From contig NZ_JAMLJK010000001.1 of the NCBI RefSeq assembly GCF_023700005.1, positions 1,203,366-1,267,365 of the forward strand: a DNA stretch of 64,000 bases. The letters are read 5' to 3'. The notes below the pieces were generated by a model. It worked only from the letters and a program-made list of their open reading frames with translations, had not been told where the DNA came from and did not search any database. Made by a program: the position numbers and the translations under genes. This stretch comes from Larsenimonas rhizosphaerae. GTDB taxonomy: Bacteria; Pseudomonadota; Gammaproteobacteria; Pseudomonadales; Halomonadaceae. Shown in pieces: positions 45,405-57,201 of the stretch (position 1 is the stretch's first letter; every line of letters starts with the position of its first letter).

Positions 45405-45433
45405 TTGTCATACGTTCTGCAACAGCCTATACT
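45405..45433 (+). promoter_or_regulatory. sdhCDAB promoter
   Basis: TTGTCA at 45405-45410 and TATACT at 45428-45433 are separated by 17 bp. The start codon of sdhC is 135 bp further on, leaving a leader of roughly 125 nt. Confidence 0.72.
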
Positions 45434-45567
45434 TTTGCACCGCGCAATGAGGCTTTGGCTGTCCTGAGCGTGCTCTGGCCTTCTTTCCGTGACACATCCA
45501 AAACGATCTCCTGGTAACGGCTTCCAAGCGTGGCTTTGCTGATGGAGAAAGAGAGAGTGAACGCGCC

Positions 45568-45966
45568 GTGAATAGCAGAAAAAATCCGTCGCCGAAAAAG
45601 CGACCCGTTAACCTCGATTTATCGAGTATGCAGTTTCCCCTCCCGTCCCTTGTCTCCATTTCACACCGCGTAACAGGCATTATTCTGTTTGTGGGGCTGA
45701 TCTTCCTGCTGTGGGCATTTGATACCTCGCTGTCATCGCCGCATGGTTTTGAAGCGGTGCAGGATGTTCTGTCAGGCAATGCACTCGCCAAGCTGGTGTG
45801 CTGGGGGCTGTTGTCTGCCCTCGGGTATCACCTTGTTGCGGGTGTCAGGCATCTGTTGATGGATGCCGGCTATGGCGAGACTCTTGAAGGTGGCAAGCGC
45901 GGCGCGCAGATTGCCGTTGTCTGTGGCGCAGTTATCGTGATTCTGGCCGGAGTGTGGGTATGGTAA
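45568..45966 (+). CDS. sdhC: Succinate dehydrogenase cytochrome b556 subunit
   Basis: SdhC membrane anchor (132 residues) of complex II, carrying part of the ubiquinone site and heme b. The family start RPVNLDLSSMQFPLPSLVSISHRVTGIILF and the heme-ligand segment YHLVAGVRHLLMD are clear, with three membrane spans. The start is a GTG with GAGAGAG about 10 bases upstream; no ATG is in frame nearby. Its 3' end overlaps sdhD by 7 bp. Confidence 0.95.
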   Translation: MNSRKNPSPKKRPVNLDLSSMQFPLPSLVSISHRVTGIILFVGLIFLLWAFDTSLSSPHGFEAVQDVLSGNALAKLVCWGLLSALGYHLVAGVRHLLMDAGYGETLEGGKRGAQIAVVCGAVIVILAGVWVW

Positions 45967-46307
45967 CCAATATTACAAATCTGGGTCGTTCCGGCGTGTC
46001 CGACTGGCTGATTCAGCGTGTCTCCGCCGTACTGATGACTCTTTTTACGGTCTTCATGGTGGCGTTTCTGCTGTTTCATCCGCACCTTGATTATGCTGCC
46101 TGGAGCGGATTGTTCGAGCGCACCTGGATGCGCATATTTACGTTGTTGACGTTGCTCTCCATTGCTGCTCACGCCTGGGTCGGCCTTTGGATCGTATCGA
46201 CGGATTACATCAAGAAGTCCTGTGTTCGTCTCGGGGTGCAGACTGCTGTCGTTGCAGCATTGTTTGCTTTTGTGGTTTGGGGCGTTCAGGTACTTTGGGG
46301 AGCTTAA
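45960..46307 (+). CDS. sdhD: Succinate dehydrogenase membrane anchor subunit
   Basis: SdhD (115 residues), the second membrane anchor of complex II. Three hydrophobic spans follow the conserved GVSDWLIQRVSAVLM, and HAWVGLWIVSTDYIK near residue 80 contains the His and Asp/Tyr that build the heme and quinone sites. The start at 45960 overlaps sdhC and gives the usual family N-terminus. It is 3 bp from sdhA. Confidence 0.95.
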   Translation: MVTNITNLGRSGVSDWLIQRVSAVLMTLFTVFMVAFLLFHPHLDYAAWSGLFERTWMRIFTLLTLLSIAAHAWVGLWIVSTDYIKKSCVRLGVQTAVVAALFAFVVWGVQVLWGA

Positions 46308-46310
46308 GTA

Positions 46311-48086
46311 ATGGCACAGATGCGTAGCATGAGTTTTGACGCCATCATTATTGGTGGTGGTGGTTCCGGCTTGCGTGCAGGTCTTGAGCTTGCAAAATCC
46401 GGCAAGAAGACAGCAGTTCTTTCCAAGGTGTTTCCTACCCGTTCACATACGGTGTCTGCACAGGGCGGTATCACCTGCGCCATCGGCAGTGCTGACCCCA
46501 ATGATGACTGGCGCTGGCATATGTACGATACCGTCAAGGGGTCGGACTATATTGGTGACCAGGACGCGATCGAGTACATGTGTCAGGAGGGCCCCAAGGC
46601 TGTCTTCGAGCTTGAACACATGGGGCTGCCGTTCTCGCGTTTTGATAATGGTCGGATCTACCAGCGTCCGTTTGGCGGTCAGTCCAAGGATTTCGGCAAG
46701 GGCGGCCAGGCTGCACGTACATGCGCGGCTGCAGACCGTACCGGTCACGCACTGCTGCACACTCTCTACCAGAACAACCTGAAGAACGGGACCGTGTTTC
46801 TGGATGAGTGGTATGCCGTTGACCTGATCCGCAATGCCTCCAACGATGTGGTGGGCGTTATTGCCATCTGCATCGAAACCGGTGAAACCGTTCAGATCAA
46901 CTCCAAGGCCACGGTTCTGGCCACTGGCGGTGCCGGGCGTATCTACGCTTCGACAACCAATGCCCTGATCAACACCGGTGATGGTGTTGGCATGGCCTTG
47001 CGCGCCGGCTTCCCGGTACAGGACATCGAAATGTGGCAGTTCCACCCGACCGGTATCTATGGTGCGGGCTGTCTGGTAACGGAAGGTTGCCGGGGTGAGG
47101 GTGGTTATCTCATCAACAAGGATGGCGAGCGATTCATGGAGCGTTATGCGCCCAATGCCAAGGATCTCGCCTCCCGTGATGTGGTAGCACGTTCCATGGT
47201 TCAGGAGATGCTAGAAGGTCGTGGCTGTGGTGAAAACAGCGACCACGTCATGCTCAAGCTCGACCACCTGGGTGAAGAAACGCTGATGAAGCGCCTTCCG
47301 GGTATCGTTGATCTGGCCAAGACGTTTGCGCACGTGGATCCGACCAAGGAGCCGATTCCGGTCGTACCAACCTGCCACTACATGATGGGCGGTATACCGA
47401 CCAACGTGCATGGTCAGGCCATCAATATCGATCAGAATGGCAACGATACGGTGATCAACGGGCTTTACGCCTGTGGCGAAGTCGCGTGTGTTTCCGTTCA
47501 CGGCGGCAACCGCCTGGGTGGTAACTCACTGCTTGATCTGGTGGTGTTCGGGCGCGCAGCCGGTATCTTCATCGAGAAGGCGCTGAACGAAGGCGTGGAC
47601 TACATGGAGCCGAGTGAGACCGACGTCGAGAATGCCTTGTCGCGTCTGGATCGCTGGAACAATTCCGACAGCTCAGGTGAAGAAATTCACGTGCTTCGCA
47701 AGGAGCTGCAGGAAGTCATGCAGAACAACTTCGGTGTATTCCGCAAGGAAGAATACATGAAGGATGGTGTGTCGAAGCTGGCTGACCTGCGCGAGCGTAT
47801 CGGCAAGGCTTATCTGCCGGACAAGTCGGATGTGTTCAATACCGCACGCGTCGAAGCGCTTGAGCTCGATAACCTGCTTGAAGTGGCCGAGTCTACGGCA
47901 ATTGCTGCGCTTGAGCGTCGTGAAAGCCGGGGGGCGCACTCTCGCGAGGATTATCCCAAGCGTGATGACGAAAACTGGCTCAAGCACTCGGTTTATTTTC
48001 CGAAAGAGAAAACGCTGGGTAAACGTGATGTCAACTTCTCGCCAGTCAGCGTTGACACCTTCGAGCCGAAAGAACGGACCTATTGA
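46311..48086 (+). CDS. sdhA: Succinate dehydrogenase flavoprotein subunit
   Basis: SdhA (591 residues), which oxidises succinate to fumarate with covalently bound FAD. The dinucleotide motif [17 protein letters not shown], the FAD-attachment [10 protein letters not shown] with its His, the substrate segments [21 protein letters not shown] and [23 protein letters not shown] are all present. GGAG lies 8 bases before the ATG. It is the third gene of sdhCDAB. Confidence 0.98.
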   Translation: MAQMRSMSFDAIIIGGGGSGLRAGLELAKSGKKTAVLSKVFPTRSHTVSAQGGITCAIGSADPNDDWRWHMYDTVKGSDYIGDQDAIEYMCQEGPKAVFELEHMGLPFSRFDNGRIYQRPFGGQSKDFGKGGQAARTCAAADRTGHALLHTLYQNNLKNGTVFLDEWYAVDLIRNASNDVVGVIAICIETGETVQINSKATVLATGGAGRIYASTTNALINTGDGVGMALRAGFPVQDIEMWQFHPTGIYGAGCLVTEGCRGEGGYLINKDGERFMERYAPNAKDLASRDVVARSMVQEMLEGRGCGENSDHVMLKLDHLGEETLMKRLPGIVDLAKTFAHVDPTKEPIPVVPTCHYMMGGIPTNVHGQAINIDQNGNDTVINGLYACGEVACVSVHGGNRLGGNSLLDLVVFGRAAGIFIEKALNEGVDYMEPSETDVENALSRLDRWNNSDSSGEEIHVLRKELQEVMQNNFGVFRKEEYMKDGVSKLADLRERIGKAYLPDKSDVFNTARVEALELDNLLEVAESTAIAALERRESRGAHSREDYPKRDDENWLKHSVYFPKEKTLGKRDVNFSPVSVDTFEPKERTY

Positions 48087-48101
48087 TGAGGTGATGTGAA
48101 A

Positions 48102-48812
48102 ATGTCCACATTGCAAGTCTCGATGTATCGCTATAATCCTGAAACCGACGATGCACCCTATATGCAGGAGTTTCAGGTCGATACACAGGGCCGTGATCTA
48201 ATGGTCCTGAATGTTATACAGATGCTTAAAGAGCAGGACAGTACGCTTGCTTACCGTCGGAGTTGCCGTGAAGGTGTCTGCGGTTCAGATGGCATGAACA
48301 TGAATGGCAAGAATGGTCTGTCCTGCGTGACAGCGCTTTCGGAAGTGGTCAAGAATAATCGGCTTGTGCTTCGGCCGTTGCCTGGTCTGCCGGTAGTGCG
48401 GGATCTCGTCGTGGATATGGGAGTGTTCTACAAGCAGTACGAGCGCATTCAGCCCTATCTGCAAAATGATCAGTCCACGCCGTCGATCGAGCGGCTGCAG
48501 TCGCCGGAAGAGCGCGACAAGCTGGACGGGCTTTATGAGTGCATCCTGTGTGCGTGCTGCTCTACGTCCTGTCCTTCCTTCTGGTGGAACCCGGACAAGT
48601 TTGTTGGTCCCGCGGGCCTTCTGCAGGCGTATCGCTTCCTGGCGGATTCCCGTGATACGGCAACCACCGAGCGGCTGTCCGGCCTGGATGACCCGTTCAG
48701 TGTCTTCCGCTGCCGCGGCATCATGAATTGTGTCAACGTCTGTCCGAAGGGGCTTAACCCGACGCGGGCCATTGGCAAGATTCGTGACATGTTATTGTCC
48801 AATGCGACTTAA
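48102..48812 (+). CDS. sdhB: Succinate dehydrogenase iron-sulfur subunit
   Basis: SdhB (236 residues), passing electrons from FAD to quinone through three iron-sulfur clusters. The [2Fe-2S] Cys residues are in RSCREGVCGSDG and LSC, and the [4Fe-4S]/[3Fe-4S] ligands in CILCACCSTSCP and CVNVCPKGLNP. The ATG at 48102 has GAGGTGAT nine bases ahead; an in-frame GTG at 48096 is possible. It closes the sdh operon, 210 bp before sucA. Confidence 0.97.
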   Translation: MSTLQVSMYRYNPETDDAPYMQEFQVDTQGRDLMVLNVIQMLKEQDSTLAYRRSCREGVCGSDGMNMNGKNGLSCVTALSEVVKNNRLVLRPLPGLPVVRDLVVDMGVFYKQYERIQPYLQNDQSTPSIERLQSPEERDKLDGLYECILCACCSTSCPSFWWNPDKFVGPAGLLQAYRFLADSRDTATTERLSGLDDPFSVFRCRGIMNCVNVCPKGLNPTRAIGKIRDMLLSNAT

Positions 48813-48881
48813 TATGCGTCGCAGGGCTTGGTATCATACCCGTCACAAGCTCGCGCGCGGCGGGTAATGCTATTGATGAAC

Positions 48882-48915
48882 AAAGGCCGGCGCCCCGGGG
48901 CGTCGGCCTTTGTCG
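48882..48915 (+). terminator. Hairpin/terminator between sdhB and sucA
   Basis: AAAGGCCGGCGCCCC and GGGGCGTCGGCCTTT form a 15-bp stem with one mismatch and almost no loop. Only three T follow, so it may act as a partial terminator or attenuator setting the sdh to suc ratio. Confidence 0.6.
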
Positions 48916-49026
48916 ATTATTCGATGCAGTGCGGACCCACGGGCCGCGTTTTCAATGTCATGACGCCGACGCGGTCTGGCCGTGCCAGGCGCCGACACCA
49001 CCCCAAAAGCATAGGGTGATCGAAAG

Positions 49027-51861
49027 ATGCAAGAAGGTATCATGGAGTTAATGCGACAGACTTCGCACATGAGCGGAGGCAATGTCCATTACGTCGAAGA
49101 TCTGTACGAGCAGTACCTCAACGAGCCTACTTCAATACCGGATGAATGGCGGGGATACTTTGACCAGCTGCCTGCGTATGAAGGCGCTCCGTCTCACGAT
49201 ATTCCGCTCGCTCCCGTTCGGGAAGAGTTCTACAACATTGGCCAGCAGCGCCGCACGCTCGGTGGTGGCTCATCCTCCGAAGGTGCCGAGAACAAGAAGC
49301 AGGTTCGTGTTCTTCAGCTGATCAATGCCTATCGTTTTCGTGGTCACCAGCAGGCTGATATAGATCCGCTTGGTCTTCGTTCCAGTCAGCGTGTACCTGA
49401 TTTGGACCTCTCATTCCATCAGCTGTCCAAAAGCGATATGGATACCGAGTTCCAGACCGGCTCGATGTTCATGGGCAAGGATTCCGCACCGCTCAAGGAA
49501 ATCGTTGACGCTCTGCAGCAGACGTACTGCCGCTCGATTGGCTGCGAATTCATGCATATCGTCAACACGGAAGAGAAGCGCTGGCTTCAGCAGCGATTCG
49601 AGTCTGTCAGGTCCAGGCCGAAGTACAGCAACGAAGTTCGCCGGCATATCTTTGAACGCCTGACGGCAGCTGAAGGTCTGGAAAACTATCTGGCCAGCAA
49701 GTATCCGGGCACCAAGCGCTTCGGTCTTGAGGGCGGCGAGTCCTTTATTCCGCTGGTTGACGAGATGATTCAGCGTGCCGGCAACTATGGCACACGCGAA
49801 GTTGTCATTGGTATGGCGCACCGTGGTCGCCTCAATCTGCTGGTCAATATCCTTGGCAAGAGCCCGTCAGAGCTGATCGACGAGTTCGATGGCAAGAAAA
49901 TGCTGGAGCGGGGCTCCGGTGATGTTAAATATCACCAGGGGTTCAGTTCCAATGTGATGACTCCGGGTGGTGAAGTGCATCTGGCGCTGGCGTTCAACCC
50001 GTCTCACCTTGAAATTGTTTCTCCCGTGGTAGAGGGGTCGGTTCGTGCTCGTCAGGATCGTCGCAAGGACGCTGAAGGTGATCAGGTTCTGCCTCTGGTT
50101 GTTCATGGTGATGCTGCCTTTGCCGGTCAGGGCGTGGTCATGGAAACCTTCCAGATGTCCCAGACGCGTGCCTACAAGACAGGCGGTACGATACACCTGA
50201 TCATCAATAACCAGGTTGGTTTTACAACCTCTCGCCCGGATGATGCGCGTTCGACCGAGTACTGCACCGACATCGCCAAGATGGTTCAGGCGCCGATCCT
50301 GCACGTCAATGGCGATGACCCCGAAGCGGTCATCCATGTCACGCAGGTTGCCATCGACTACCGTCAGCAGTTCAAGCGTGACGTTGTCATTGATCTTGTG
50401 TGCTATCGCCGTCGCGGTCATAACGAAGCTGATGAGCCTTCGGCAACCCAGCCGCTGATGTATCAGAAGATCAAGTCGCACAAGACCAGCCGGGCGCTCT
50501 ATGCCGAGCAGCTGGTGAGGGACGGTGTGATTGGTGAGGATGAAGCTAAGACCTTCGTTGACGAGTATCGTGATTCCCTCGATAAGGGCAATCATGTTGC
50601 CAATGCCCTGGTCAAACAGCCGAACCAGTCACTGTTTGTCGACTGGACTCCGTACCTGGGGCATGAGTGGACCGGTGTGGCCGACACTACCTTCAACATG
50701 AAGCGCCTGCAGGAACTGGCGACCGTCATGTGTGAAGTGCCCGAGGACTATGAAGTTCAGCGGCAGGTGGCGAAGGTCTATGAAGATCGGCGCAAGATGG
50801 CTGCCGGCTCGCTGGCTCTTAACTGGGGCTTTGCCGAGACATTGTCCTACGCCACCATCCTTGATGAAGGCTTTGGCGTGCGTATTACCGGGCAGGATGC
50901 TGGCCGAGGCACGTTCTCCCACCGTCATGCAGTCCTTCATAATCAGAAGAACGGTGATACGTGGACGCCGCTTCAGCATATGAAGGAAAGCCAGCCGGAC
51001 TTCCTGATTCGCGATTCTTACCTCTCGGAAGAGGCGGTGCTGGCATTCGAATATGGTTACTCAACCACACGGCCGGACTCACTGGTCATCTGGGAAGCGC
51101 AGTTTGGTGATTTTGCCAACGGCGCCCAGGTGGTTATCGATCAGTTCATTTCCTCGGGCGAGACGAAATGGGCGCGGCTTTGCGGCCTGACGCTGTTATT
51201 GCCTCATGGCTATGAGGGTCAGGGGCCCGAGCATTCCTCGGCGCGACTAGAGCGATTCCTGCAGCTGTGCGCCGAGCACAACATGCAGGTCTGCATGCCG
51301 ACCACGCCTGCACAGATATTCCACCTGCTGCGCCGTCAGAGTGTGCGTCCGATCCGCAAGCCGTTGATCATCATGTCGCCCAAGAGTCTGTTGCGTCACA
51401 AGGACGCGACGTCCACGCTTGAAGAACTGGCAGAGGGTACGTTCAACATGATTCTGCCGGATCAGGCAGAGCTTGCAGCAGAAGACGTCAAACGTCTTAT
51501 CCTCTGTTCCGGTAAGGTGTATTACGACCTTGCCAACTATCGTAATGAAAACGAGCGTCGTGATACGGCCATCCTGCGTGTCGAGCAACTCTATCCGTTC
51601 CCGGAAGAACTGCTTCAGAGCATGTTTGAGCAGTATCCGAATCTTGAAAAAGTCGTCTGGTGTCAGGAAGAACCCCAGAACCAGGGGGCCTGGTATCAGA
51701 GTCAGCACCACATGCGCAAGACGGCGGATGCGGTGAAGGCGGGACTGGGTCGAGATCTGTCGTTTGCCGGCCGCGCTGCATCTGCAGCACCTGCAGCCGG
51801 TTACATGGCCGTTCACGTAGAGCAACAGCGTCAGCTGGTCGATGATGCCTTCAATCAGTGA
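49027..51861 (+). CDS. sucA: 2-oxoglutarate dehydrogenase E1 component
   Basis: SucA (944 residues), the ThDP-dependent E1 that decarboxylates 2-oxoglutarate and transfers succinyl to the lipoyl groups of SucB. Visible are the N-terminal SGGNVHYVEDLYEQYLNEP (E2/E3-binding segment), GMAHRGRLNLLVNILGK, HGDAAFAGQGVVMET with the ThDP-binding GDG-like region, and NQVGFTTS, HVNGDDPEAVI and the C-terminal CQEEPQNQGAW. The start with MQEGIM matches pseudomonad homologues; a second Met at 49042 has AAGAAGG five bases ahead and is an alternative. Confidence 0.97.
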   Translation: MQEGIMELMRQTSHMSGGNVHYVEDLYEQYLNEPTSIPDEWRGYFDQLPAYEGAPSHDIPLAPVREEFYNIGQQRRTLGGGSSSEGAENKKQVRVLQLINAYRFRGHQQADIDPLGLRSSQRVPDLDLSFHQLSKSDMDTEFQTGSMFMGKDSAPLKEIVDALQQTYCRSIGCEFMHIVNTEEKRWLQQRFESVRSRPKYSNEVRRHIFERLTAAEGLENYLASKYPGTKRFGLEGGESFIPLVDEMIQRAGNYGTREVVIGMAHRGRLNLLVNILGKSPSELIDEFDGKKMLERGSGDVKYHQGFSSNVMTPGGEVHLALAFNPSHLEIVSPVVEGSVRARQDRRKDAEGDQVLPLVVHGDAAFAGQGVVMETFQMSQTRAYKTGGTIHLIINNQVGFTTSRPDDARSTEYCTDIAKMVQAPILHVNGDDPEAVIHVTQVAIDYRQQFKRDVVIDLVCYRRRGHNEADEPSATQPLMYQKIKSHKTSRALYAEQLVRDGVIGEDEAKTFVDEYRDSLDKGNHVANALVKQPNQSLFVDWTPYLGHEWTGVADTTFNMKRLQELATVMCEVPEDYEVQRQVAKVYEDRRKMAAGSLALNWGFAETLSYATILDEGFGVRITGQDAGRGTFSHRHAVLHNQKNGDTWTPLQHMKESQPDFLIRDSYLSEEAVLAFEYGYSTTRPDSLVIWEAQFGDFANGAQVVIDQFISSGETKWARLCGLTLLLPHGYEGQGPEHSSARLERFLQLCAEHNMQVCMPTTPAQIFHLLRRQSVRPIRKPLIIMSPKSLLRHKDATSTLEELAEGTFNMILPDQAELAAEDVKRLILCSGKVYYDLANYRNENERRDTAILRVEQLYPFPEELLQSMFEQYPNLEKVVWCQEEPQNQGAWYQSQHHMRKTADAVKAGLGRDLSFAGRAASAAPAAGYMAVHVEQQRQLVDDAFNQ

Positions 51862-51904
51862 AGGCTCAGCCGGGTATCGAGAGAAGATGAACTAAGGAAT
51901 CCAA

Positions 51905-53482
51905 ATGGCAACGGATATCAAAGCGCCAAGTTTTCCGGAATCGGTCGCCGAAGGCACTGTGGCTACATGGCACAAGAAGCCGGGCGATTCTGTATCCCGT
52001 GATGAACTGATCGTTGAAATAGAGACAGACAAGGTAGTGCTGGAAGTCGTCGCACCTGAAGACGGCACGATTGAAGAAATCAGTGTCGAGGAAGGTGATA
52101 CCTGCCAGTCGGAACAAGTGCTGGGTCGGCTTGGCGCTGCCGGTGCGTCTTCGGGTGACAGCAAGGAAAAGGGCGAGGAAAAGCCTGCTGAAAAAGACAA
52201 TGACAAGGCTGAGCAATCTGCCGGGTCTTCTTCGGCGAGCGGCAAGTCGCATGATGTCAAGGCACCTTCCTTCCCCGAGTCCGTTCAGGAAGGCACCATC
52301 GGCACCTGGCACAAGAAGCCGGGTGAGCAGGTCAAGCGCGACGAAGTGCTTGCCGACATCGAAACCGACAAGGTAGTTCTTGAAGTAGTGGCACCTGCCG
52401 ACGGCAGCCTGAAGGAAATCAAGGCTGAAGAAGGCGATGTCATTGAGTCCGAGCAGTTGCTGGCTGTTTTTGTTGAAGGTGAGGCTGGCGGTGCTGGTTC
52501 TGCGGCCTCGTCTTCCAGCGACAAGAGTGGCGGTAGCGACGAGAACGACGACGGCGATGAAAAGGTCGGCGACAAGATTCTGGCACCTTCTGCCCGTCGT
52601 CTGGCGGCTGAAAACGACCTGGACGTGTCAAAACTTGAAGGCACTGGCAAGGGTGGTCGTGTACTGAAGGAAGATGTACAGAAAGCCATCAAGTCAGGCA
52701 GTGCTGCGAAGTCCAAACCTGCTGCGTCCGGCGGTCAGTCCAGGGCCTCCGCACCGGCGGCATCTGCTCCGGCAGAAGGTGATCGTCCCGAGAAGCGCGT
52801 GCCGATGAGTCGCCTTCGTCAGACGATTGCCAAACGGCTTGTGCAGGCGCAGCAAACGGCGGCCATGCTGACAACCTATAACGAAGTGGATATGACTGAA
52901 GTCATGTCGCTGCGTTCGCAGTACAAGGATGCCTTCCTCAAGGCGCATGACGTCAAGCTTGGCTTCATGGGCTTCTTCGTCAAGGCCGTGACTGAAGCGC
53001 TGAAACGCTTCCCTGATGTCAATGCGTCCATCGATGGCACCGAGATTGTCTACCACGGTTACCAGGACATCGGCGTTGCCGTATCCACGCCACGTGGTCT
53101 GGTTGTGCCGGTACTGCGCGATACCGACAGCATGAAACTGGCTGATGTCGAGAAGGGCATTGGTGATTTCGGCAAGCGCGGTCGCGATGGCAAGCTGGGC
53201 ATCGAGGACATGCAGGGCGGCACCTTTACCATCACCAACGGTGGTATCTTCGGCTCGCTGATGTCCACACCGATCCTGAATCCGCCGCAGACGGCTATCC
53301 TGGGCATGCACAAGATCCAGGAGCGCCCAATGGCAGTCAACGGCAAGGTCGAGATACGTCCAATGATGTATCTCGCGCTGTCCTATGACCACCGCATGAT
53401 CGATGGAAAGGACGCGGTTCAGTTCCTGGTCGTGGTCAAGGAATTGCTGGAAGACCCGGCACGGTTCCTGCTGGACGTATAA
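51905..53482 (+). CDS. sucB: 2-oxoglutarate dehydrogenase E2 (succinyltransferase) with two lipoyl domains
   Basis: SucB (525 residues), the dihydrolipoyl succinyltransferase core. Unlike the single-lipoyl E. coli protein (about 405 residues), it has two lipoyl domains, residues 2-77 with lipoyl-Lys43 and 117-190 with Lys156, both in [13 protein letters not shown]. They are joined by acidic Ser/Gly/Lys/Glu linkers. A peripheral-subunit-binding domain ([22 protein letters not shown]) lies at about 225-260, and the catalytic domain runs from about 290 to the end with the active His in [11 protein letters not shown]. The two lipoyl domains are very alike, pointing to an internal duplication. Confidence 0.96.
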   Translation: MATDIKAPSFPESVAEGTVATWHKKPGDSVSRDELIVEIETDKVVLEVVAPEDGTIEEISVEEGDTCQSEQVLGRLGAAGASSGDSKEKGEEKPAEKDNDKAEQSAGSSSASGKSHDVKAPSFPESVQEGTIGTWHKKPGEQVKRDEVLADIETDKVVLEVVAPADGSLKEIKAEEGDVIESEQLLAVFVEGEAGGAGSAASSSSDKSGGSDENDDGDEKVGDKILAPSARRLAAENDLDVSKLEGTGKGGRVLKEDVQKAIKSGSAAKSKPAASGGQSRASAPAASAPAEGDRPEKRVPMSRLRQTIAKRLVQAQQTAAMLTTYNEVDMTEVMSLRSQYKDAFLKAHDVKLGFMGFFVKAVTEALKRFPDVNASIDGTEIVYHGYQDIGVAVSTPRGLVVPVLRDTDSMKLADVEKGIGDFGKRGRDGKLGIEDMQGGTFTITNGGIFGSLMSTPILNPPQTAILGMHKIQERPMAVNGKVEIRPMMYLALSYDHRMIDGKDAVQFLVVVKELLEDPARFLLDV

Positions 53483-53494
53483 TCGGATAGTACG

Positions 53495-53524
53495 CCGACA
53501 GGCCATCTCGGGATGGCCTGTCGG
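53495..53524 (+). terminator. Perfect 13-bp hairpin between sucB and lpdA
   Basis: The arms 53495-53507 (CCGACAGGCCATC) and 53512-53524 pair perfectly around a TCGG loop, 13 bp after the sucB stop. A discontinuous T-rich tract (CGCCTTTTATCTTTT) follows. It may be an intrinsic attenuator or an mRNA-stabilising hairpin. Confidence 0.6.
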
Positions 53525-53547
53525 TCGCCTTTTATCTTTTGAAATAA

Positions 53548-54999
<1,452 letters not shown>

Positions 55000-55016
55000 G
55001 CGTCACTGACGCGGCT

Positions 55017-55040
55017 GGCAGGTGAAGACCTGCCGGCTTT
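55017..55040 (+). terminator. Short hairpin between lpdA and sucC
   Basis: GGCAGGT-GAAG-ACCTGCC is a seven-bp stem with a GAAG tetraloop, followed by GGCTTTTC, 17 bp after the lpdA stop. With only a short T run, it is more likely a partial attenuator or processing site. Confidence 0.5.
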
Positions 55041-55104
55041 TCGTGGTTCCGGCTGAAGGATGGCCGGGATCGTGGGAGTCCAATGCAACCAATGGCATGA
55101 GACG

Positions 55105-56271
55105 ATGAATCTTCACGAGTATCAGTCAAAACAGCTGTTTGCCGATTACGGCTTACCGGTATCCAAGGGCTTTGCCGTTGATACACCCGAAGAAGCCGCC
55201 GAGGCATGCAGGAAAATCGGTGGTGACAAGTGGGTGGTCAAGGCGCAGGTACATGCCGGTGGCCGCGGCAAGGCCGGTGGTGTCAAGCTGGTCGAGACCC
55301 CCGAAGCTGCACATGCCTTTGCCGAACAATGGCTGGGCAAGAATCTCGTCACCTTCCAGACTGACGAAAAGGGCCAGCCGGTTACCAAGATTCTGGTCGA
55401 GACCTGCACCGATATCGCCAACGAGCTTTATCTGGGCGCTGTCGTGGATCGCAGCACCCGCCGTATCGTGTTCATGGCATCCACAGAAGGTGGTGTCGAG
55501 ATCGAGACGGTTGCCGATGAAACGCCGGAGAAGATTCTCAAGGCTACCATCGATCCGCTGACAGGCGCACAGCCCTACCAGGCACGTGATCTGGCTTTCC
55601 AGCTGGGCCTGAACAAGGATCAGGTGAAGCAGTTCACCAAGATCTTCCTGGGACTGGCCAAGCTGTTCCAGGACAAGGATCTGGCGCTGCTGGAAATCAA
55701 CCCGCTTGTCATCACGGATGAAGGCAATCTGCACTGCCTGGATGCCAAGATCGGTCTGGACAGCAATGCCCTTTATCGTCACCCGGATCTGCAGGAAATG
55801 CGTGATCCGTCCCAGGAAGATGAGCGTGAAGCCCATGCTCAGCAGTGGGAGCTCAACTATGTAGCACTTGATGGCAACATCGGCTGCATGGTCAACGGTG
55901 CCGGTCTTGCCATGGGTACCATGGACATCATCAAGCTCAACGGCGGCCAGCCGGCGAACTTCCTTGATGTTGGCGGCGGTGCCACGGAAGAGCGTGTTGC
56001 CGAAGCCTTCAAGATTATTCTGTCCGATACGTCCGTCAAGGCAGTACTGGTCAATATCTTCGGCGGAATCGTGCGTTGTGACATGATCGCCGAAGGCATC
56101 ATCGGTGCCGTTGAGCAGGTCGGCGTCAACGTTCCTGTGGTTGTTCGCCTTGAGGGCAACAACGCTGAACTGGGTGCACAGAAACTGGCTGAAAGCGGCT
56201 TGAACATCATTGCCGCCACGAGCCTGACTGATGCTGCGCAGCAGGTAGTTAAAGCAGCGGAGGGCAAATAA
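55105..56271 (+). CDS. sucC: Succinate--CoA ligase subunit beta
   Basis: SucC (388 residues, the E. coli length), the ATP-grasp subunit of succinyl-CoA synthetase. It has [19 protein letters not shown] at the start, [16 protein letters not shown], the nucleotide site segment [21 protein letters not shown], and the C-terminal [16 protein letters not shown] and [11 protein letters not shown]. The ATG at 55105 fits the family; a longer frame upstream lacks homology. It ends TAATG, overlapping sucD by one base. Confidence 0.97.
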   Translation: MNLHEYQSKQLFADYGLPVSKGFAVDTPEEAAEACRKIGGDKWVVKAQVHAGGRGKAGGVKLVETPEAAHAFAEQWLGKNLVTFQTDEKGQPVTKILVETCTDIANELYLGAVVDRSTRRIVFMASTEGGVEIETVADETPEKILKATIDPLTGAQPYQARDLAFQLGLNKDQVKQFTKIFLGLAKLFQDKDLALLEINPLVITDEGNLHCLDAKIGLDSNALYRHPDLQEMRDPSQEDEREAHAQQWELNYVALDGNIGCMVNGAGLAMGTMDIIKLNGGQPANFLDVGGGATEERVAEAFKIILSDTSVKAVLVNIFGGIVRCDMIAEGIIGAVEQVGVNVPVVVRLEGNNAELGAQKLAESGLNIIAATSLTDAAQQVVKAAEGK

Positions 56272-57143
56272 TGAGTATTTTGATCGACAAGAACACCAAG
56301 GTGATCTGCCAGGGCTTTACCGGTGGGCAGGGTACATTCCACTCCGAGCAGGCTGTCGAGTATGGCACGAACATGGTCGGTGGTGTCACGCCGGGCAAGG
56401 GGGGTCAGACTCATCTGGGCCTGCCTGTGTTCAATACAGTGGCTGAAGCTGTCGAAAAGACCGGCGCTGAAGCATCTGTCATTTATGTACCGGCAGCATT
56501 TTGCAAGGATTCCATCCTTGAAGCGGCCAATGCAGGTATCAAGCTGATCGTCTGCATTACCGAAGGTATTGCCACTCTCGACATGCTTGAAGTCAAGGTC
56601 AAGTGTGACGAGCTGGGCGTGCGTCTGATTGGTCCTAACTGCCCGGGTGTTATCACTCCGGGGGAATCCAAGATCGGCATCATGCCGGGCCATATTCACA
56701 AGCCGGGCAAGGTTGGCATCGTGTCTCGTTCCGGTACATTGACCTACGAAGCCGTCAAGCAGACGACTGATCACGGTTTCGGTCAATCTACCTGTGTAGG
56801 TATCGGCGGCGACCCGATCCCGGGTTCCACTTTCATCGACATTCTCGAGATGTTCGAGAAGGACCCACAGACCGAAGCCATCGTCATGATCGGCGAAATC
56901 GGTGGTAACGCCGAAGAGGAAGCGGCCGCCTATATCAAGGAGCACGTCTCCAAGCCGGTAGTGTCCTACATTGCCGGTGTTACTGCGCCTCCGGGCAAGC
57001 GCATGGGCCATGCCGGTGCAATCATTGCCGGTGGCAAGGGTACTGCAGACGAGAAGTTTGCAGCGCTTGAGTCAGCGGGTGTCAAGACAGTGCGTTCCCT
57101 GGCGGAAATCGGTGATGCATTGAAAGAAGCCACTGGCTGGTAA
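56271..57143 (+). CDS. sucD: Succinate--CoA ligase subunit alpha
   Basis: SucD (290 residues), the CoA-binding subunit of succinyl-CoA synthetase. Visible are the CoA-site segment [49 protein letters not shown], and the phosphorylated His in [16 protein letters not shown]. It is coupled to sucC and followed by a strong terminator, so it closes the suc transcript. Confidence 0.98.
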   Translation: MSILIDKNTKVICQGFTGGQGTFHSEQAVEYGTNMVGGVTPGKGGQTHLGLPVFNTVAEAVEKTGAEASVIYVPAAFCKDSILEAANAGIKLIVCITEGIATLDMLEVKVKCDELGVRLIGPNCPGVITPGESKIGIMPGHIHKPGKVGIVSRSGTLTYEAVKQTTDHGFGQSTCVGIGGDPIPGSTFIDILEMFEKDPQTEAIVMIGEIGGNAEEEAAAYIKEHVSKPVVSYIAGVTAPPGKRMGHAGAIIAGGKGTADEKFAALESAGVKTVRSLAEIGDALKEATGW

Positions 57144-57159
57144 GTACTGCTGGTGTATA

Positions 57160-57190
57160 AAAACCCCCTGCCCTGGCAGGGGGTTTTTTT
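57160..57190 (+). terminator. Rho-independent terminator after sucD
   Basis: ACCCCCTGCC-CT-GGCAGGGGGT forms a ten-bp stem followed by seven T, 20 bp past the sucD stop. The A run on its left makes it partly bidirectional for the convergent gene at 57202. Confidence 0.93.
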
Positions 57191-57201
57191 ATGGCTGTTC
57201 C

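Larger units (their letters stand above)
45149..45567. other. Divergent gltA-sdhC control region
   Basis: A 419-bp gap without a supported gene separates divergent gltA and sdhC. It holds a strong minus-strand promoter for gltA and a strong plus-strand promoter for sdhC, described separately. The space between the two promoters is about 150 bp and could hold shared regulator sites; no clear CRP or ArcA consensus was recognised by eye. Confidence 0.7.

Noticed and set aside
55857-57011. 384-codon minus-strand frame
   Set aside because: Antisense to sucC and sucD; no motif.
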